In this document: positions 1-8,669 of the stretch, piece after piece
Layout of the letters: the number at the start of each line of letters is the position of its first letter
How positions within the stretch are numbered: position 1 is the first letter of the stretch
Assembly (NCBI RefSeq): GCF_000772965.1
Contig: NZ_JPVQ01000005.1
Span: 1-64,000 of the forward strand
Direction: 5' to 3'
DNA length: 64,000 nucleotides
Origin: Ureibacillus massiliensis 4400831 = CIP 108448 = CCUG 49529
GTDB lineage: Bacteria; Bacillota; Bacilli; Bacillales_A; Planococcaceae
Notes under the pieces: model-generated
The model's database searches: none
Seen by the model: the letters and a program-made list of their open reading frames with translations, nothing else
Told to the model about the DNA's origin: nothing
Made by a program: the position numbers and the translations under genes

Positions 1-436
1 AAATTCAGATTTATAAAGGGCTTTGAATTATTTTAATGCGACGCTAGTGAAAAATCAATTATATTTAAATCAACATACGCATAATAATACTTAAACTTAG
101 AGGGAATCAGTGGACAATAGGAGAAAATCAATAGTTTTTTAATTGCATCTTAGTGAATCTGTGCCGTTGTACATGTGAAATTTATATCAGGGTTCACTAG
201 TTTTAATGTTAACCATATTATCTTACAGTTTAATTTGGAAACCACTCTATAAATCCCCATAAAACCCTCTGTTAATTCTTCTATCAACAAAAGGCACCAT
301 AATCTATAAGAAAAGTATAGACTTTTGAGAAATTACAATTAGAAGACCAAGATTAGTTGGAATTTAACTAATTCTACATATTTTGCTAACATATTGGAAA
401 TTGCTATTAACCAAACACTGGAAGAAGGTCGATTAA
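1..436. other. Intergenic / left flank
   Basis: No open frame with a ribosome binding site was found on either strand, and no convincing hairpin terminator. The stretch is very AT-rich. Only its last bases matter for annotation: a GAAGAAGGT purine tract (421-429) is the probable ribosome binding site of the downstream TTG start at 437. Confidence 0.5.
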
Positions 437-1252
437 TTGGCAATAATTTACGCTATGAGTGATATACATGGGTACTATACTATCATGGAAAATAACTTCA
501 AACTGCTTGATTTTACTGATAATCGGACAAAGTTAATTTTATGTGGTGATTATATTGATTATGGTCCTGATAGCTGTAGGGTTTTATATAAAATCAAAGA
601 ATGGATCAATAATAACCCATCGCAAGTTATGGCAATAAAAGGTAATCACGAAACTATGTTTTTAGATTTTTTATACGCGGAAGATGATGATATATGGAAT
701 ATTGAATGGCTTGGAGCAGATAAAGATTTTTCTACTGTCAATACATTTATCTCAATATCTAGCAAAGAACAGATTAAACAGCTAAATTTAAAGTTGGGTT
801 ATCATGAATTTTTAATTAGTGCTGCTAAAATTATAAAAAAGGATATTTTAACTAATCATATAGAGTTAATTAAGTGGTTAAAGGGATTGCCATTATATTA
901 CGAGACTGAAACTCAAATATTTGTCCATGCAGGGATTGATGAGGAAGCAGGAGAGTATTGGAAGTACGGCACGTCAGATGACTATTTTGTAAGTAAATAT
1001 CCAGCGGTATTGGGTGAATTTTACAAAGATATAATTTCAGGACATATTAGCACAAGTTCCTTAGCAAAAGATAATAATTTCCATGATGTATTTTGGGACG
1101 GCAAAAGTCACTTTTATATTGACGGCGAAACAAATATCAGTGGTATTATTCCAGTTTTGAAATATGATTCGAAAACCTGTAAATATTCATCATTTACAAA
1201 AGGGATAAATGGTTATGGTGATAGCGAGTATTTGATAAAGCGACTAACCTGA
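437..1252 (+). CDS. PPP-family metallophosphatase (Ser/Thr phosphatase or Ap4A hydrolase-like)
   Basis: A 271-residue calcineurin-like metallophosphatase. Motifs seen in order: SDIHG (8-12), GDYIDYGPDS (37-46), KGNHE (68-72), FVHAGID (162-168) and SGHIS (201-205). These match the PPP metal-binding signatures GDxHG, GDxxDRG, GNHE and HAG; the family dephosphorylates phosphoproteins or hydrolyses dinucleoside polyphosphates in the cytoplasm. The Arg normally following IDxx in GDYIDRGP is Tyr here, and the usual GHT is GHI, so activity or specificity may be altered. The TTG start is chosen because of the GAAGAAGGT site 8 bases upstream and because the N-terminus then aligns without gaps to the second phosphatase at 59544. 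The gene stands alone ahead of unknown genes. The family call is firm; the substrate is unknown. Confidence 0.75.
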   Translation: MAIIYAMSDIHGYYTIMENNFKLLDFTDNRTKLILCGDYIDYGPDSCRVLYKIKEWINNNPSQVMAIKGNHETMFLDFLYAEDDDIWNIEWLGADKDFSTVNTFISISSKEQIKQLNLKLGYHEFLISAAKIIKKDILTNHIELIKWLKGLPLYYETETQIFVHAGIDEEAGEYWKYGTSDDYFVSKYPAVLGEFYKDIISGHISTSSLAKDNNFHDVFWDGKSHFYIDGETNISGIIPVLKYDSKTCKYSSFTKGINGYGDSEYLIKRLT

Positions 1253-1335
1253 GCCATTTAAAAATAATTCGATGATTGTATTTCTAAAAAATAAGGCAAT
1301 AAATAATAACTTGCACTAGATTGTAGGAGGCGCAT

Positions 1336-1935
1336 ATGAGTCTATTACTAAATTTTGATTTTATTGACAATAATCTTGTAAAAAATACAATTAACTATCT
1401 TAATGATGAAGAAAAGAGTTTTTTATTAAAAGAACCAGAACAATGGGATTTTAACGGAACAGGATTTAAAAATAAAACGAAACTTTATGATTACATGAGG
1501 GACAGAGGTTACATATATAAAAAAGAACTTATAAAAAATATTAACAGTAATTCTAGAAGAACAAATGAACAAACTGTGCAAAAAATGTACCAATTATTCA
1601 AGAAGGATACTCCACTCTTCATTGATACTGAAAGGCTATATAGAATGTTGCTGTTAAGTAGCAATCTCATTTTTACACCCAATGAAAAAATATGTTTTAC
1701 GGTAATGTTTGAAAATCCATATAAACAATGGTCGGCTGAAGAAATAATAAAAGAAGCAAAAAAAAACAATTTATTAAAACTTCGTGTGGACAAAATCGAA
1801 GAAAGTTTAGATAGATATTTGGAGAAACATTGCAATAAAGATTCTCTTGTTACCTATGAAATTACCGAACTTACTAGATTTTATCGGATTCATTTCACTA
1901 ACTTTATAAACTATATTAGAAAATTCGATAAATAA
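1336..1935 (+). CDS. Hypothetical protein, 199 aa
   Basis: I do not recognise this protein. It starts at an ATG with a TAGGAGGCG ribosome binding site 6 bases upstream, so it is very probably translated. It is rich in Lys, Asn, Glu and Tyr, with no signal peptide, no transmembrane stretch and no cysteine cluster, and looks like a soluble, mainly helical protein. The central part (about 70-130) contains evenly spaced hydrophobic helices, and a Lys-rich helix (about 135-165) follows. It lies 83 bases after the phosphatase and 97 bases before the next unknown gene, all on one strand. No functional claim is made. Confidence 0.6.
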   Translation: MSLLLNFDFIDNNLVKNTINYLNDEEKSFLLKEPEQWDFNGTGFKNKTKLYDYMRDRGYIYKKELIKNINSNSRRTNEQTVQKMYQLFKKDTPLFIDTERLYRMLLLSSNLIFTPNEKICFTVMFENPYKQWSAEEIIKEAKKNNLLKLRVDKIEESLDRYLEKHCNKDSLVTYEITELTRFYRIHFTNFINYIRKFDK

Positions 1936-2032
1936 AAACAAAGATTTTGGTCACATTTTTTGGGATTATTGTTTACCCTATGGCTTAAGTAAAATGAGGA
2001 TGTAACTCATTAATCCTTAAGGAGGAATTGCT

Positions 2033-2773
2033 ATGAAACCTCATAAACCTATGGGTAAAGAATTTATTTTAAGTAAGAGTGCGAAGGAATTCAGACGTAT
2101 TCGAAGAATTGACAACAAGGGCAACCCATGTGTTGTAAAAGCGAAAGGCTCGTGGAAAATTAGTATTGATAATAAAATATCGAATATTATTGATAGGATA
2201 GTCACGCCGCTTGAAAAGATTATCTATCTATATATTCCGACGAATTATTACAATTACATCCCCGGAACAAAAAAAGATTGCTGGAACTATATGGAGAAGA
2301 AAATCCAATCTGTATATTGTAATTTGAATTCCATGGTATTTCTTAATGCCTCTGAGTATGATCGACTGAAAAGAATAATTGAAACTGTCCATGCTTTTGT
2401 AAGGGGTTATAGTGGTGTTGATTCGATTATTGATAAACATTGGTTTGAACTGAATCCGAATTTAAACTTTTTCCGTTCCTGTTATTATTTTGGGTTTGTA
2501 TCAGAAATGAAACAATGGACAGAGGACGACTTTGAAATCATGCAATCTATGAAGTTATTTGATTATTTTCCTGATGGACCAGATGATGTAATAAAACGTG
2601 ATGATTATATGGAATATCTTCATTGTCATTCGAGGGTAAGAAATTTCAAATGGGATAAATTCGATAATTCGGACTGTAGTCATGAAGATTCAGAATCGAT
2701 TATGCTAATGCATGAAATAGCATATACATTAAGACTTGTGTTTATCGATGTATTTCATGAACTATGTGATTAG
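2033..2773 (+). CDS. Hypothetical protein, 246 aa
   Basis: Not recognised. A strong AAGGAGGAA ribosome binding site lies directly before the ATG. The N-terminal 40 residues are basic (KSAKEFRRIRRIDNKG). The rest is aromatic- and acid-rich, including a Tyr-rich patch near 68-80 and an acidic segment around 165-190. There is no signal peptide or clear membrane helix, so it is predicted to be cytoplasmic. It sits in the same orientation between two other unknown genes. Base composition is strongly AT-rich like its neighbours, which fits an accessory rather than a core gene. Confidence 0.6.
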   Translation: MKPHKPMGKEFILSKSAKEFRRIRRIDNKGNPCVVKAKGSWKISIDNKISNIIDRIVTPLEKIIYLYIPTNYYNYIPGTKKDCWNYMEKKIQSVYCNLNSMVFLNASEYDRLKRIIETVHAFVRGYSGVDSIIDKHWFELNPNLNFFRSCYYFGFVSEMKQWTEDDFEIMQSMKLFDYFPDGPDDVIKRDDYMEYLHCHSRVRNFKWDKFDNSDCSHEDSESIMLMHEIAYTLRLVFIDVFHELCD

Positions 2774-2842
2774 TGCTTGTCGTCATCACACATTGTGAAA
2801 TACGAATCTATTTGGAAACATTAGTAGTAGGAGTGAACTCAT

Positions 2843-4276
2843 ATGTTTAGAAACATTAACGAATTTATTAATGGCGGAAATACATTTGAAATGCTAATTA
2901 ATTATGATTTCAAAAATGAATCTCCTTGGGAGTCTGTAAGAAATGAAACGGATTTTCTTCAGAAGTTCCATAACTATAAGTATCAAAATAAAAGTAATAT
3001 TAAATTTGATTGCGATAACTCAAATGGAACTTGTGCATTAACCGATAGCCTTTATCAGATGTTATGGGGATGGAGTTATAAAAATCGCTACTCGGTTCCT
3101 GAATTTCTAAAAGAAAAATTTGGATTGCAATGGAATCGTTTTGGTCCAGACACAATGAATTCTTTTGCAACTACTTATAATCAAGCATTGGTGATTTATG
3201 GGAATGATGAAAATAAAGTTAAGGGAAATCCTTATTTAAACCAATTTGCAGCTTTGACACATTCCATTGGTAATTTCACCTTACTTCCTTTCAAATTAAA
3301 TCCCGAGGAAGACGGAAAATCTTTTAATCAATATAGAGGGGCCAATTTTGGAAAGTACTTTGTTTATGATTATTTTGATCTATCACTAAAACTCTTAAAG
3401 GAAAGTGTTAGTGATTTAGTTTTCAAAAAATGTATTGATACATTTTTTTTGAACGATTATGTTGATGCAAATTATAACGTTAAACCGCTGTTTAAATCAC
3501 ATGCAGCATTTCTCAGTTCTGAAAGACTATCACTAAATAATCCAAGAAAGTTTTTGCCTCAAAATGAGTCAGAGCTAAATGAATATTTGAACAATGTTAT
3601 TATTAATATTCAAGCTAGAGCAAGAAGAATTGTTGCGGAACTACAAAAGCAAATATCTTTGCCAACAGGAAACAGTGTAAACATATCGAAAACATTCCCA
3701 GATGAATCTGGTGAATTACCTGTATCGACTTCAGATAACAAGGTAATAGCTTCGGTAAATAAAATTTGGCAAAAATTCAAAAAATCAAATTTAGGAAGGC
3801 ATACTCTAACTTTATTAGGAACTTTTTTATTTGTTTTTTTAATAACTTTTGTAATAACAATTTATTTAACAATCAGTCGAATAACACATGTTACTCTGCC
3901 AGAATTATTTCATACTAATGGTGTTTTAGTAGTTTTAATAAGCCTTTTAGAAATAGTTTTACCGCTATCTTTTCAATTAGCTATTTTATTAACTTTAATA
4001 CTATATTTTTTCATTTGGTGGATACGTAAAAAATTGTGGTTATGCCCAGATTGCAGAAGAATATTCGGCATGAAAAAGTTACAAACTGTTTTAGAAAAAA
4101 GCGAGATTATTAATATCAAAGTAGATTTAGAAAATAGAGACTTAAATGGAAAGATTATTGGTACAAGTGAACAATATATTTCAGGCAAACGTCGTCACTA
4201 TACAATACATCACCAATGTAAATTTTGTGGTTATAAAAAGAATACTTTTTCACAGAAGAATGTACCAAACACTTAA
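2843..4276 (+). CDS. Membrane-anchored protein with C-terminal zinc ribbon, unknown function
   Basis: 477 residues in three parts. The soluble N-terminal region (1-300) contains SIGNFTLLPFKLN (141-153), which resembles the LGNLTLL segment of DUF1524/HNH-like nucleases, but I do not see the preceding catalytic Asp-His. Two or three hydrophobic helices follow (about 322-345 and 360-392). The C-terminal tail carries CPDC (401-404) and CKFC (459-462), a probable zinc ribbon interrupted by a 54-residue insertion. A purine-rich ribosome binding site (GTAGGAGTG) precedes the ATG. The topology suggests a sensing or effector domain tethered to the membrane. Function is unknown; the nuclease resemblance is only suggestive. 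Confidence 0.6.
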   Translation: MFRNINEFINGGNTFEMLINYDFKNESPWESVRNETDFLQKFHNYKYQNKSNIKFDCDNSNGTCALTDSLYQMLWGWSYKNRYSVPEFLKEKFGLQWNRFGPDTMNSFATTYNQALVIYGNDENKVKGNPYLNQFAALTHSIGNFTLLPFKLNPEEDGKSFNQYRGANFGKYFVYDYFDLSLKLLKESVSDLVFKKCIDTFFLNDYVDANYNVKPLFKSHAAFLSSERLSLNNPRKFLPQNESELNEYLNNVIINIQARARRIVAELQKQISLPTGNSVNISKTFPDESGELPVSTSDNKVIASVNKIWQKFKKSNLGRHTLTLLGTFLFVFLITFVITIYLTISRITHVTLPELFHTNGVLVVLISLLEIVLPLSFQLAILLTLILYFFIWWIRKKLWLCPDCRRIFGMKKLQTVLEKSEIINIKVDLENRDLNGKIIGTSEQYISGKRRHYTIHHQCKFCGYKKNTFSQKNVPNT

Positions 4277-4771
4277 ACCATAGTTTTGTAAAGATACTAT
4301 AATAATTATTCACAAATGATCTATAAATATTATTGTGACAAAAGGCCAAATCATTCGGTCAAAAGGCTATATTAAGATCTTAGCTTAGATGTAATTGAAA
4401 GTGTCTAGAGATGGCTATAGAATAAACTATTGGTTTGCTGAGAGTATTATTAGTAGTGAAAATGGGGAATAGTTCCAAATTCAACTATATAGAGAGAATC
4501 TGAATTGGGAAAATATAGAAATTTGTAATTTGTGGAGAAAATTCTTTGCGCGAATTTCAATAAAATATAAAGAGTGATTGCCTTTTGAAGGCGGTCACTT
4601 TTTAATATTTGATGCAAATGTGATTATTCTGCTCTTAAAATAGAAATCAAAGTAAAGTGCCTAGCACCGAACCATGCTATGAAAATCATGTTTAACCATA
4701 TTTGTGAATAAAATAAATATAGAAGATTCTAACATGAAAAACACCTATGAATATAAATCGGAGTTGATGTA
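4277..4771. other. Intergenic region with one terminator
   Basis: 495 bases without a supported gene. It holds a hairpin terminator at 4573-4603 and otherwise AT-rich sequence with no long open frame. The terminator lies about 300 bases after the last gene, so a small transcript or gene remnant may once have occupied this space; I cannot identify one. Confidence 0.5.
4573..4605 (+). terminator. Rho-independent terminator
   Basis: AGTGATTGCC (4573-4582) pairs with GGCGGTCACT (4590-4599), including two G-U pairs, around a 7-base loop. It is followed by a run of T. Confidence 0.75.
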
Positions 4772-6370
4772 ATGAAGTTGGAAACTAATTTGGAAGTGGA
4801 TTCCATCGTAAAAAGAGCAAGAAGAAACACACTAGGGGATCTTTTAGAACGGACGAAAGATCGATATCCCACGAAAGTAGCGATTCGATATGGAGAAAAA
4901 CAATTAACTTACAAAGAATTAGATGAACAGGTGAACAAATCAGCAAATACATTTCATGAAGCTGGGGTAAAAAAAGGTGATATGATTAGTATTTTATCTA
5001 AAAATAGTTTAGATTTTATCATTGTAAACTTCGCTCTAGCGCGAATTGGAGCGGTCATGATTCCATTAAATTATATGCTCAAAGTAAAAGATATTGCATA
5101 TATATTAGATCACGCTAGAGTAACAGGACTAATTACTTCCTTGGAATATGCCCCTGTAATGGATGAAGCTGCAAAAGGTCTCGATATCAAATATCGTTAT
5201 TTAATGGACGTTGAGAAGAATGATCAGAAAGCGCTTTCTCATTGGAAAGTGTTAGCACAAGAAAGAGAAGCAAAGTCCAGTCGTGCATTAGATATTGATT
5301 TAGATGATGATGATTTAGCCCATGTATTGTACACAAGTGGAACGGAATCAAAACCAAAAGGTGTCATGTTAACCCATAAGAGCATCATTAGTGAATATGT
5401 CAGTACAGTAGTCGATGCAAAAATGGAAACAGATGATGTGGTCATCCATGCATTACCACTGTATCATAGTGCACAGCTTCACGTCTTTTTAGGTCCAAGT
5501 ATATATGTAGGCTCTAGTGGAGTAGTATTAAGTGCGGCATCACCAGAAAGCATTCTAAAAACAATCGAAGAAGAGAAAGTAACTTCTCTTTTCTGCCCTC
5601 CGACTGTGTGGATCGGATTATTACGTCATCCAGATTTTGATAAACGTGATCTCTCCTCATTAAGAAAAGGATACTATGGTGCTGCCATTATGCCACGTGA
5701 AGTAATTAAAGAATTAAGCGAACGACTACCACATATGAAACTTTGGAATTGCTATGGGCAAACGGAAGTTGCACCACTAGTCACTGTATTACAGCCTGAA
5801 GATCAGTTAAGTAAATTAGGGTCTGCTGGTAAGCCGATTTTAAATTGTCAAACAAAAATTGTAGATGAAAATGATCAAGAAGTAGGCGCGAATGTAGTAG
5901 GTGAAATTGTCCATCGCACACCACATGCAATGAAGGGCTACCTTCATGATTCAGAAAAAACGGCAGAAGCTTTTCGCAATGGCTGGTTCCACAGCGGTGA
6001 TTTAGGTGTAATGGATGAGGAAGGTTATATTACAATTGTAGACCGAAAGAAAGATATGATTAATACTGGTGGTGTAAATGTTTCGAGTAGGGAGGTAGAA
6101 GAAGTAATCTATGAAATGGAAGGCGTATCAGAAGTTGCCGTCATTGGTGTCCCTGATGACTATTGGATTGAAGCCATTACGGCGGTTGTTGTACCAAAGG
6201 CTGGTGTGACTATCACAAAATCGGCAGTAATCGATTTTTGTAAAGATAAGCTTTCGAAATTTAAAGTACCGAAGTATATCGCTATTACCAATGAATTACC
6301 AAAAAATCCAAGTGGCAAAATTTTAAAACGTGAACTACGAGATTTATATGAAAATATCGCAAATGAATAG
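4772..6370 (+). CDS. Acyl-CoA synthetase (AMP-forming), fatty-acid--CoA ligase type
   Basis: A 532-residue ANL-superfamily adenylating enzyme that activates a carboxylic acid, probably a fatty acid, through an acyl-AMP to acyl-CoA. Seen: P-loop YTSGTESKPKG (187-197), GYYGAAIMP (300-308), NCYGQTE (326-332), the SGDLG and DRKKDMI hinge motifs (about 408-430) and a C-terminal PKNPSGKILKREL with the catalytic Lys. Length is normal for the family. A CGGAG site lies about 8 bases before the ATG. It is monocistronic, closed by a strong terminator at 6414. Chain length specificity cannot be read from the sequence; medium- or long-chain acids are likely. Confidence 0.85.
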   Translation: MKLETNLEVDSIVKRARRNTLGDLLERTKDRYPTKVAIRYGEKQLTYKELDEQVNKSANTFHEAGVKKGDMISILSKNSLDFIIVNFALARIGAVMIPLNYMLKVKDIAYILDHARVTGLITSLEYAPVMDEAAKGLDIKYRYLMDVEKNDQKALSHWKVLAQEREAKSSRALDIDLDDDDLAHVLYTSGTESKPKGVMLTHKSIISEYVSTVVDAKMETDDVVIHALPLYHSAQLHVFLGPSIYVGSSGVVLSAASPESILKTIEEEKVTSLFCPPTVWIGLLRHPDFDKRDLSSLRKGYYGAAIMPREVIKELSERLPHMKLWNCYGQTEVAPLVTVLQPEDQLSKLGSAGKPILNCQTKIVDENDQEVGANVVGEIVHRTPHAMKGYLHDSEKTAEAFRNGWFHSGDLGVMDEEGYITIVDRKKDMINTGGVNVSSREVEEVIYEMEGVSEVAVIGVPDDYWIEAITAVVVPKAGVTITKSAVIDFCKDKLSKFKVPKYIAITNELPKNPSGKILKRELRDLYENIANE

Positions 6371-6413
6371 AGGAATCAAATGATTTGGACTCTTGGAAAT
6401 TGCTAATAACAAC

Positions 6414-6463
6414 AACCCCGATTAGGCTTCGCTAATAAGCGCCCTAGTCGGGGTTAAGTTTTT
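6414..6463 (+). terminator. Rho-independent terminator
   Basis: AACCCCGATTAGG (6414-6426) pairs with CCTAGTCGGGGTT (6443-6455). An inner CGCT/AGCG pairing lies in the loop and T-rich sequence follows. It closes the acyl-CoA synthetase gene. Confidence 0.9.
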
Positions 6464-6897
6464 GATAAAGTTTCAAATTGATATAATTCTCTACATGGAA
6501 ATAATAGAATAAAATCTATATTCGTGGCGCAGATATTCTAGTTAATAATCGTACAATTGCCATCAAATGGTGCATAATGGTAACGGGTAGTATGTTTATA
6601 TTTTAACATGTACTATGTTAAATGAATTTGATGTAATTAACATAATATAAGCGTATATGTTCATTGTCCATTGTGTATTACTATGATATAAATGATTTTG
6701 CGTTTTTTATGTTCAAAAAGAAAACTAAGATTACTCCAATTCTTAATGGTAAAGTTCGCAGAAAATCAGTTAAATGCTATTTTTATTCTTGCATACTTTA
6801 CCAGCAATTCATCGCTTTTTACACACAGACAACGTATAATAGAGGAAGCAGAAGAAGAATTCATTTTTCCTCTAGTTAAAAAAAGAGGTGCAATTAC
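6464..6897. other. Intergenic region, no supported gene
   Basis: 434 bases. Two overlapping short frames (6664-6879 and 6692-6901) exist but neither has a ribosome binding site. The second ends in a TTGA overlap with the next TTG start, which could be coincidence. AAAGAGGTG (6882-6890) is the ribosome binding site of the following gene. Confidence 0.4.
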
Positions 6898-7326
6898 TTG
6901 AAACAGTTTGAAACAGAATTACCTGAGCAGTACGAAGCATTAAAAAAGCAGGCCAATTATACGTCTAGTTGGCGTGAACGTTTAGCCGCAGTGAAAGAGT
7001 TATCGGCTTATCAACATGACAAAATTATCGATTTATTACAAAATCGTATGCAGAATGATACGGTTTACAACGTTCGACTAGCAGCCTATGAAGCACTTAG
7101 AGCTTTTGGGGAAGATGTAGAGAAGCCATCACCCCCACGTTTTGATATTATAAAAGGAACAGACAAGATTTTCCTACGAGTGAAAAAAAGCTTACCAAAA
7201 GACCACACTGTGGCAGATTTTGCAGATAAGCTAAAACGCATGCGCTTAGATGTTTATGATGCCTATGAAGGTGACAAAGGTGAACAATTTATGAACTGGT
7301 TAGAGGAACGTTGGGCAAAACTATAG
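6898..7326 (+). CDS. HEAT-repeat domain protein
   Basis: 142 residues. The first 75 residues form two HEAT-like helical hairpins (SWRERLAAVKELSAY at about 24-38 and VRLAAYEALRAFG at about 59-71), a scaffold for protein-protein contact. The C-terminal half (about 80-142) is a charged alpha/beta stretch without a recognised motif. The start is a TTG, supported by AGAGGTG 7 bases upstream; no in-frame ATG lies nearby. Soluble and probably cytoplasmic. It is followed by its own terminator. The partner protein is unknown. Confidence 0.65.
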   Translation: MKQFETELPEQYEALKKQANYTSSWRERLAAVKELSAYQHDKIIDLLQNRMQNDTVYNVRLAAYEALRAFGEDVEKPSPPRFDIIKGTDKIFLRVKKSLPKDHTVADFADKLKRMRLDVYDAYEGDKGEQFMNWLEERWAKL

Positions 7327-7351
7327 TCATGGTTTAGCAAATGATAAAAGA

Positions 7352-7392
7352 AGTCATTCTCTTCGAAGGTGAGAGAATGGCTTTTTATTTTA
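7352..7392 (+). terminator. Rho-independent terminator
   Basis: AGTCATTCTCT (7352-7362) pairs with AGAGAATGGCT (7372-7382) with one G-U pair. TTTTATTTTAT follows. Confidence 0.9.
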
Positions 7393-7474
7393 TATACTTT
7401 AAAGAATATCCCCTAAAAGACCACTCTGTAAAAAAACATGAACAAAGATTACGCTAACTTTTAATATTTGCCTA

Positions 7475-7519
7475 TTGACACTTTTTTTAATTTTAGTGTA
7501 CTATTTCACTAGTACACTA
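7475..7519 (+). promoter_or_regulatory. Sigma-A promoter overlapped by a YtrA-type GntR operator
   Basis: TTGACA (7475-7480), an 18-base spacer and TACTAT (7499-7504) form a good promoter. A perfect inverted repeat, TAGTGTACTA (7494-7503) and TAGTACACTA (7510-7519), covers the -10 and start site. Its AGTGTA...TACACT half-sites resemble the YtrA operator of Bacillus. The regulator at 8303 is the obvious ligand-responsive repressor. Confidence 0.85.
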
Positions 7520-7535
7520 TTACTGGAGGTTCGAA

Positions 7536-8306
7536 ATGAGAAAGTTCGTTGGTTTGATTGGTCAGGAACATCGACATTACGGGTTGTTCAATTATGTAAT
7601 GGCTGGGCTTGTGGGGTTAGTTGTTTTTTTAGGACCAGTTGTCATTGCACAGGTATTTCCAAATGAGAATTACTACGATGTCAATAATATACGTTTTGGT
7701 ATGACGATAATTGCGGCAGTGTTTATTGGGATTCTTTCCATTGCTATGTTTACAAGTAGTTTAAACCGTGACATAAAAACAAAAGAGCTATGGCTTCATA
7801 ATAATCAAACTATATATGCATTAATAGGAGCAAAGATTGTCTATCATGGCATTAGTCTTATCGTTTTAAACATCATTGCTTTTATCGGTTTTTTCTTTGT
7901 TGGTGATCTGATTGTAGGAACGATCATGCAATATTTAATATTTGGCATTGCTTGTCTAATTATTGTCACGATGACTTATCTTTTCTTTATAGTCGTGGTC
8001 TTATTTTTAACAGGACTGAAAACTCAACTGGCTCGATATATTGGTAAGTTAAGCTACGTCGTAATGTTTATTACTGTCATTTTATTATTAGAGCTGTTGA
8101 ATCGTTTGCCAAACTTTACATTTTTACAAATTGGCAAAGTGCAATTATCCAGTCTTAACGCTTACTTACCGACATTTGCAGATACCAAAATGGATATATC
8201 ATTATTTCATGACTTTTATTTAGTAGAAGAAATTGTTGCGAGTTTAGTATTTATTTTGATCTACATACTGTCATGTAAGTGGATTGAAAGGGTGATCACA
8301 CGATGA
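7536..8306 (+). CDS. ABC-2 type transporter permease
   Basis: 256 residues with about six hydrophobic helices (first at about 22-42, last near the C-terminus) and short loops, as in the membrane subunits of drug or antibiotic ABC exporters. The ATG follows a CTGGAGG site 7 bases upstream. It is the first gene of the operon and lies right behind the GntR operator. Its stop overlaps the regulator start by 4 bases (ATGA), indicating translational coupling. It should pair with one of the two ATPases at 8670 and 9369. The transported substrate is unknown. Confidence 0.7.
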   Translation: MRKFVGLIGQEHRHYGLFNYVMAGLVGLVVFLGPVVIAQVFPNENYYDVNNIRFGMTIIAAVFIGILSIAMFTSSLNRDIKTKELWLHNNQTIYALIGAKIVYHGISLIVLNIIAFIGFFFVGDLIVGTIMQYLIFGIACLIIVTMTYLFFIVVVLFLTGLKTQLARYIGKLSYVVMFITVILLLELLNRLPNFTFLQIGKVQLSSLNAYLPTFADTKMDISLFHDFYLVEEIVASLVFILIYILSCKWIERVITR

Positions 8307-8668
8307 CAATGGACTTCGTAAAAGATCGACCGATTTACTTACAGCTTGTTGAAACAATATGTGGCGATGTCATAAAAGGAAAGCTCCATCCAGGTGATAA
8401 GTTACCCTCTGTACGAGAGTTTGCTCTTGAGTCAGGTGTCAATGTTAATACGGTACAGCGAGTATATAAGGAGTTGGAAATGTTGGAATTAACCGAAACG
8501 AAACGGGGACAAGGGACATTTATTACGACTGAAAATGACGTCATTTATAAGATACGTGAGCAAATGAAGGAACAAGTGGCAATGCAGTTTGTTTCCTCCA
8601 TTGAATCTTTTGGTTTTACAGTAGACGAAATTATCGAAGTACTACAAAAGAAGAAAGGGGATAGCTAG
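8303..8668 (+). CDS. GntR-family transcriptional regulator, YtrA subfamily
   Basis: 121 residues: an N-terminal winged helix (about 8-76) with PIYLQLVETI, GDKLPSVREFALESGVNVNTVQRVYKELE and a wing ending in RGQGTF, followed by a short (about 45-residue) dimerisation tail. The short tail without a large effector domain defines the YtrA subfamily, whose members control adjacent ABC transporter operons and respond to cell-wall antibiotics in Bacillus. The gene lies inside the operon it probably represses through the palindrome at 7494-7519. Confidence 0.85.
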   Translation: MTMDFVKDRPIYLQLVETICGDVIKGKLHPGDKLPSVREFALESGVNVNTVQRVYKELEMLELTETKRGQGTFITTENDVIYKIREQMKEQVAMQFVSSIESFGFTVDEIIEVLQKKKGDS

Positions 8669-8669
8669 G

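Noticed and set aside
6664-6901. Two overlapping short frames before the HEAT-repeat gene
   Set aside because: No ribosome binding site and no recognisable domain. The TTGA overlap with the next gene is suggestive but not enough.
7475-7666. 63-codon frame overlapping the GntR operator and permease start
   Set aside because: It begins at the -35 element of the promoter and overlaps the permease in another frame.
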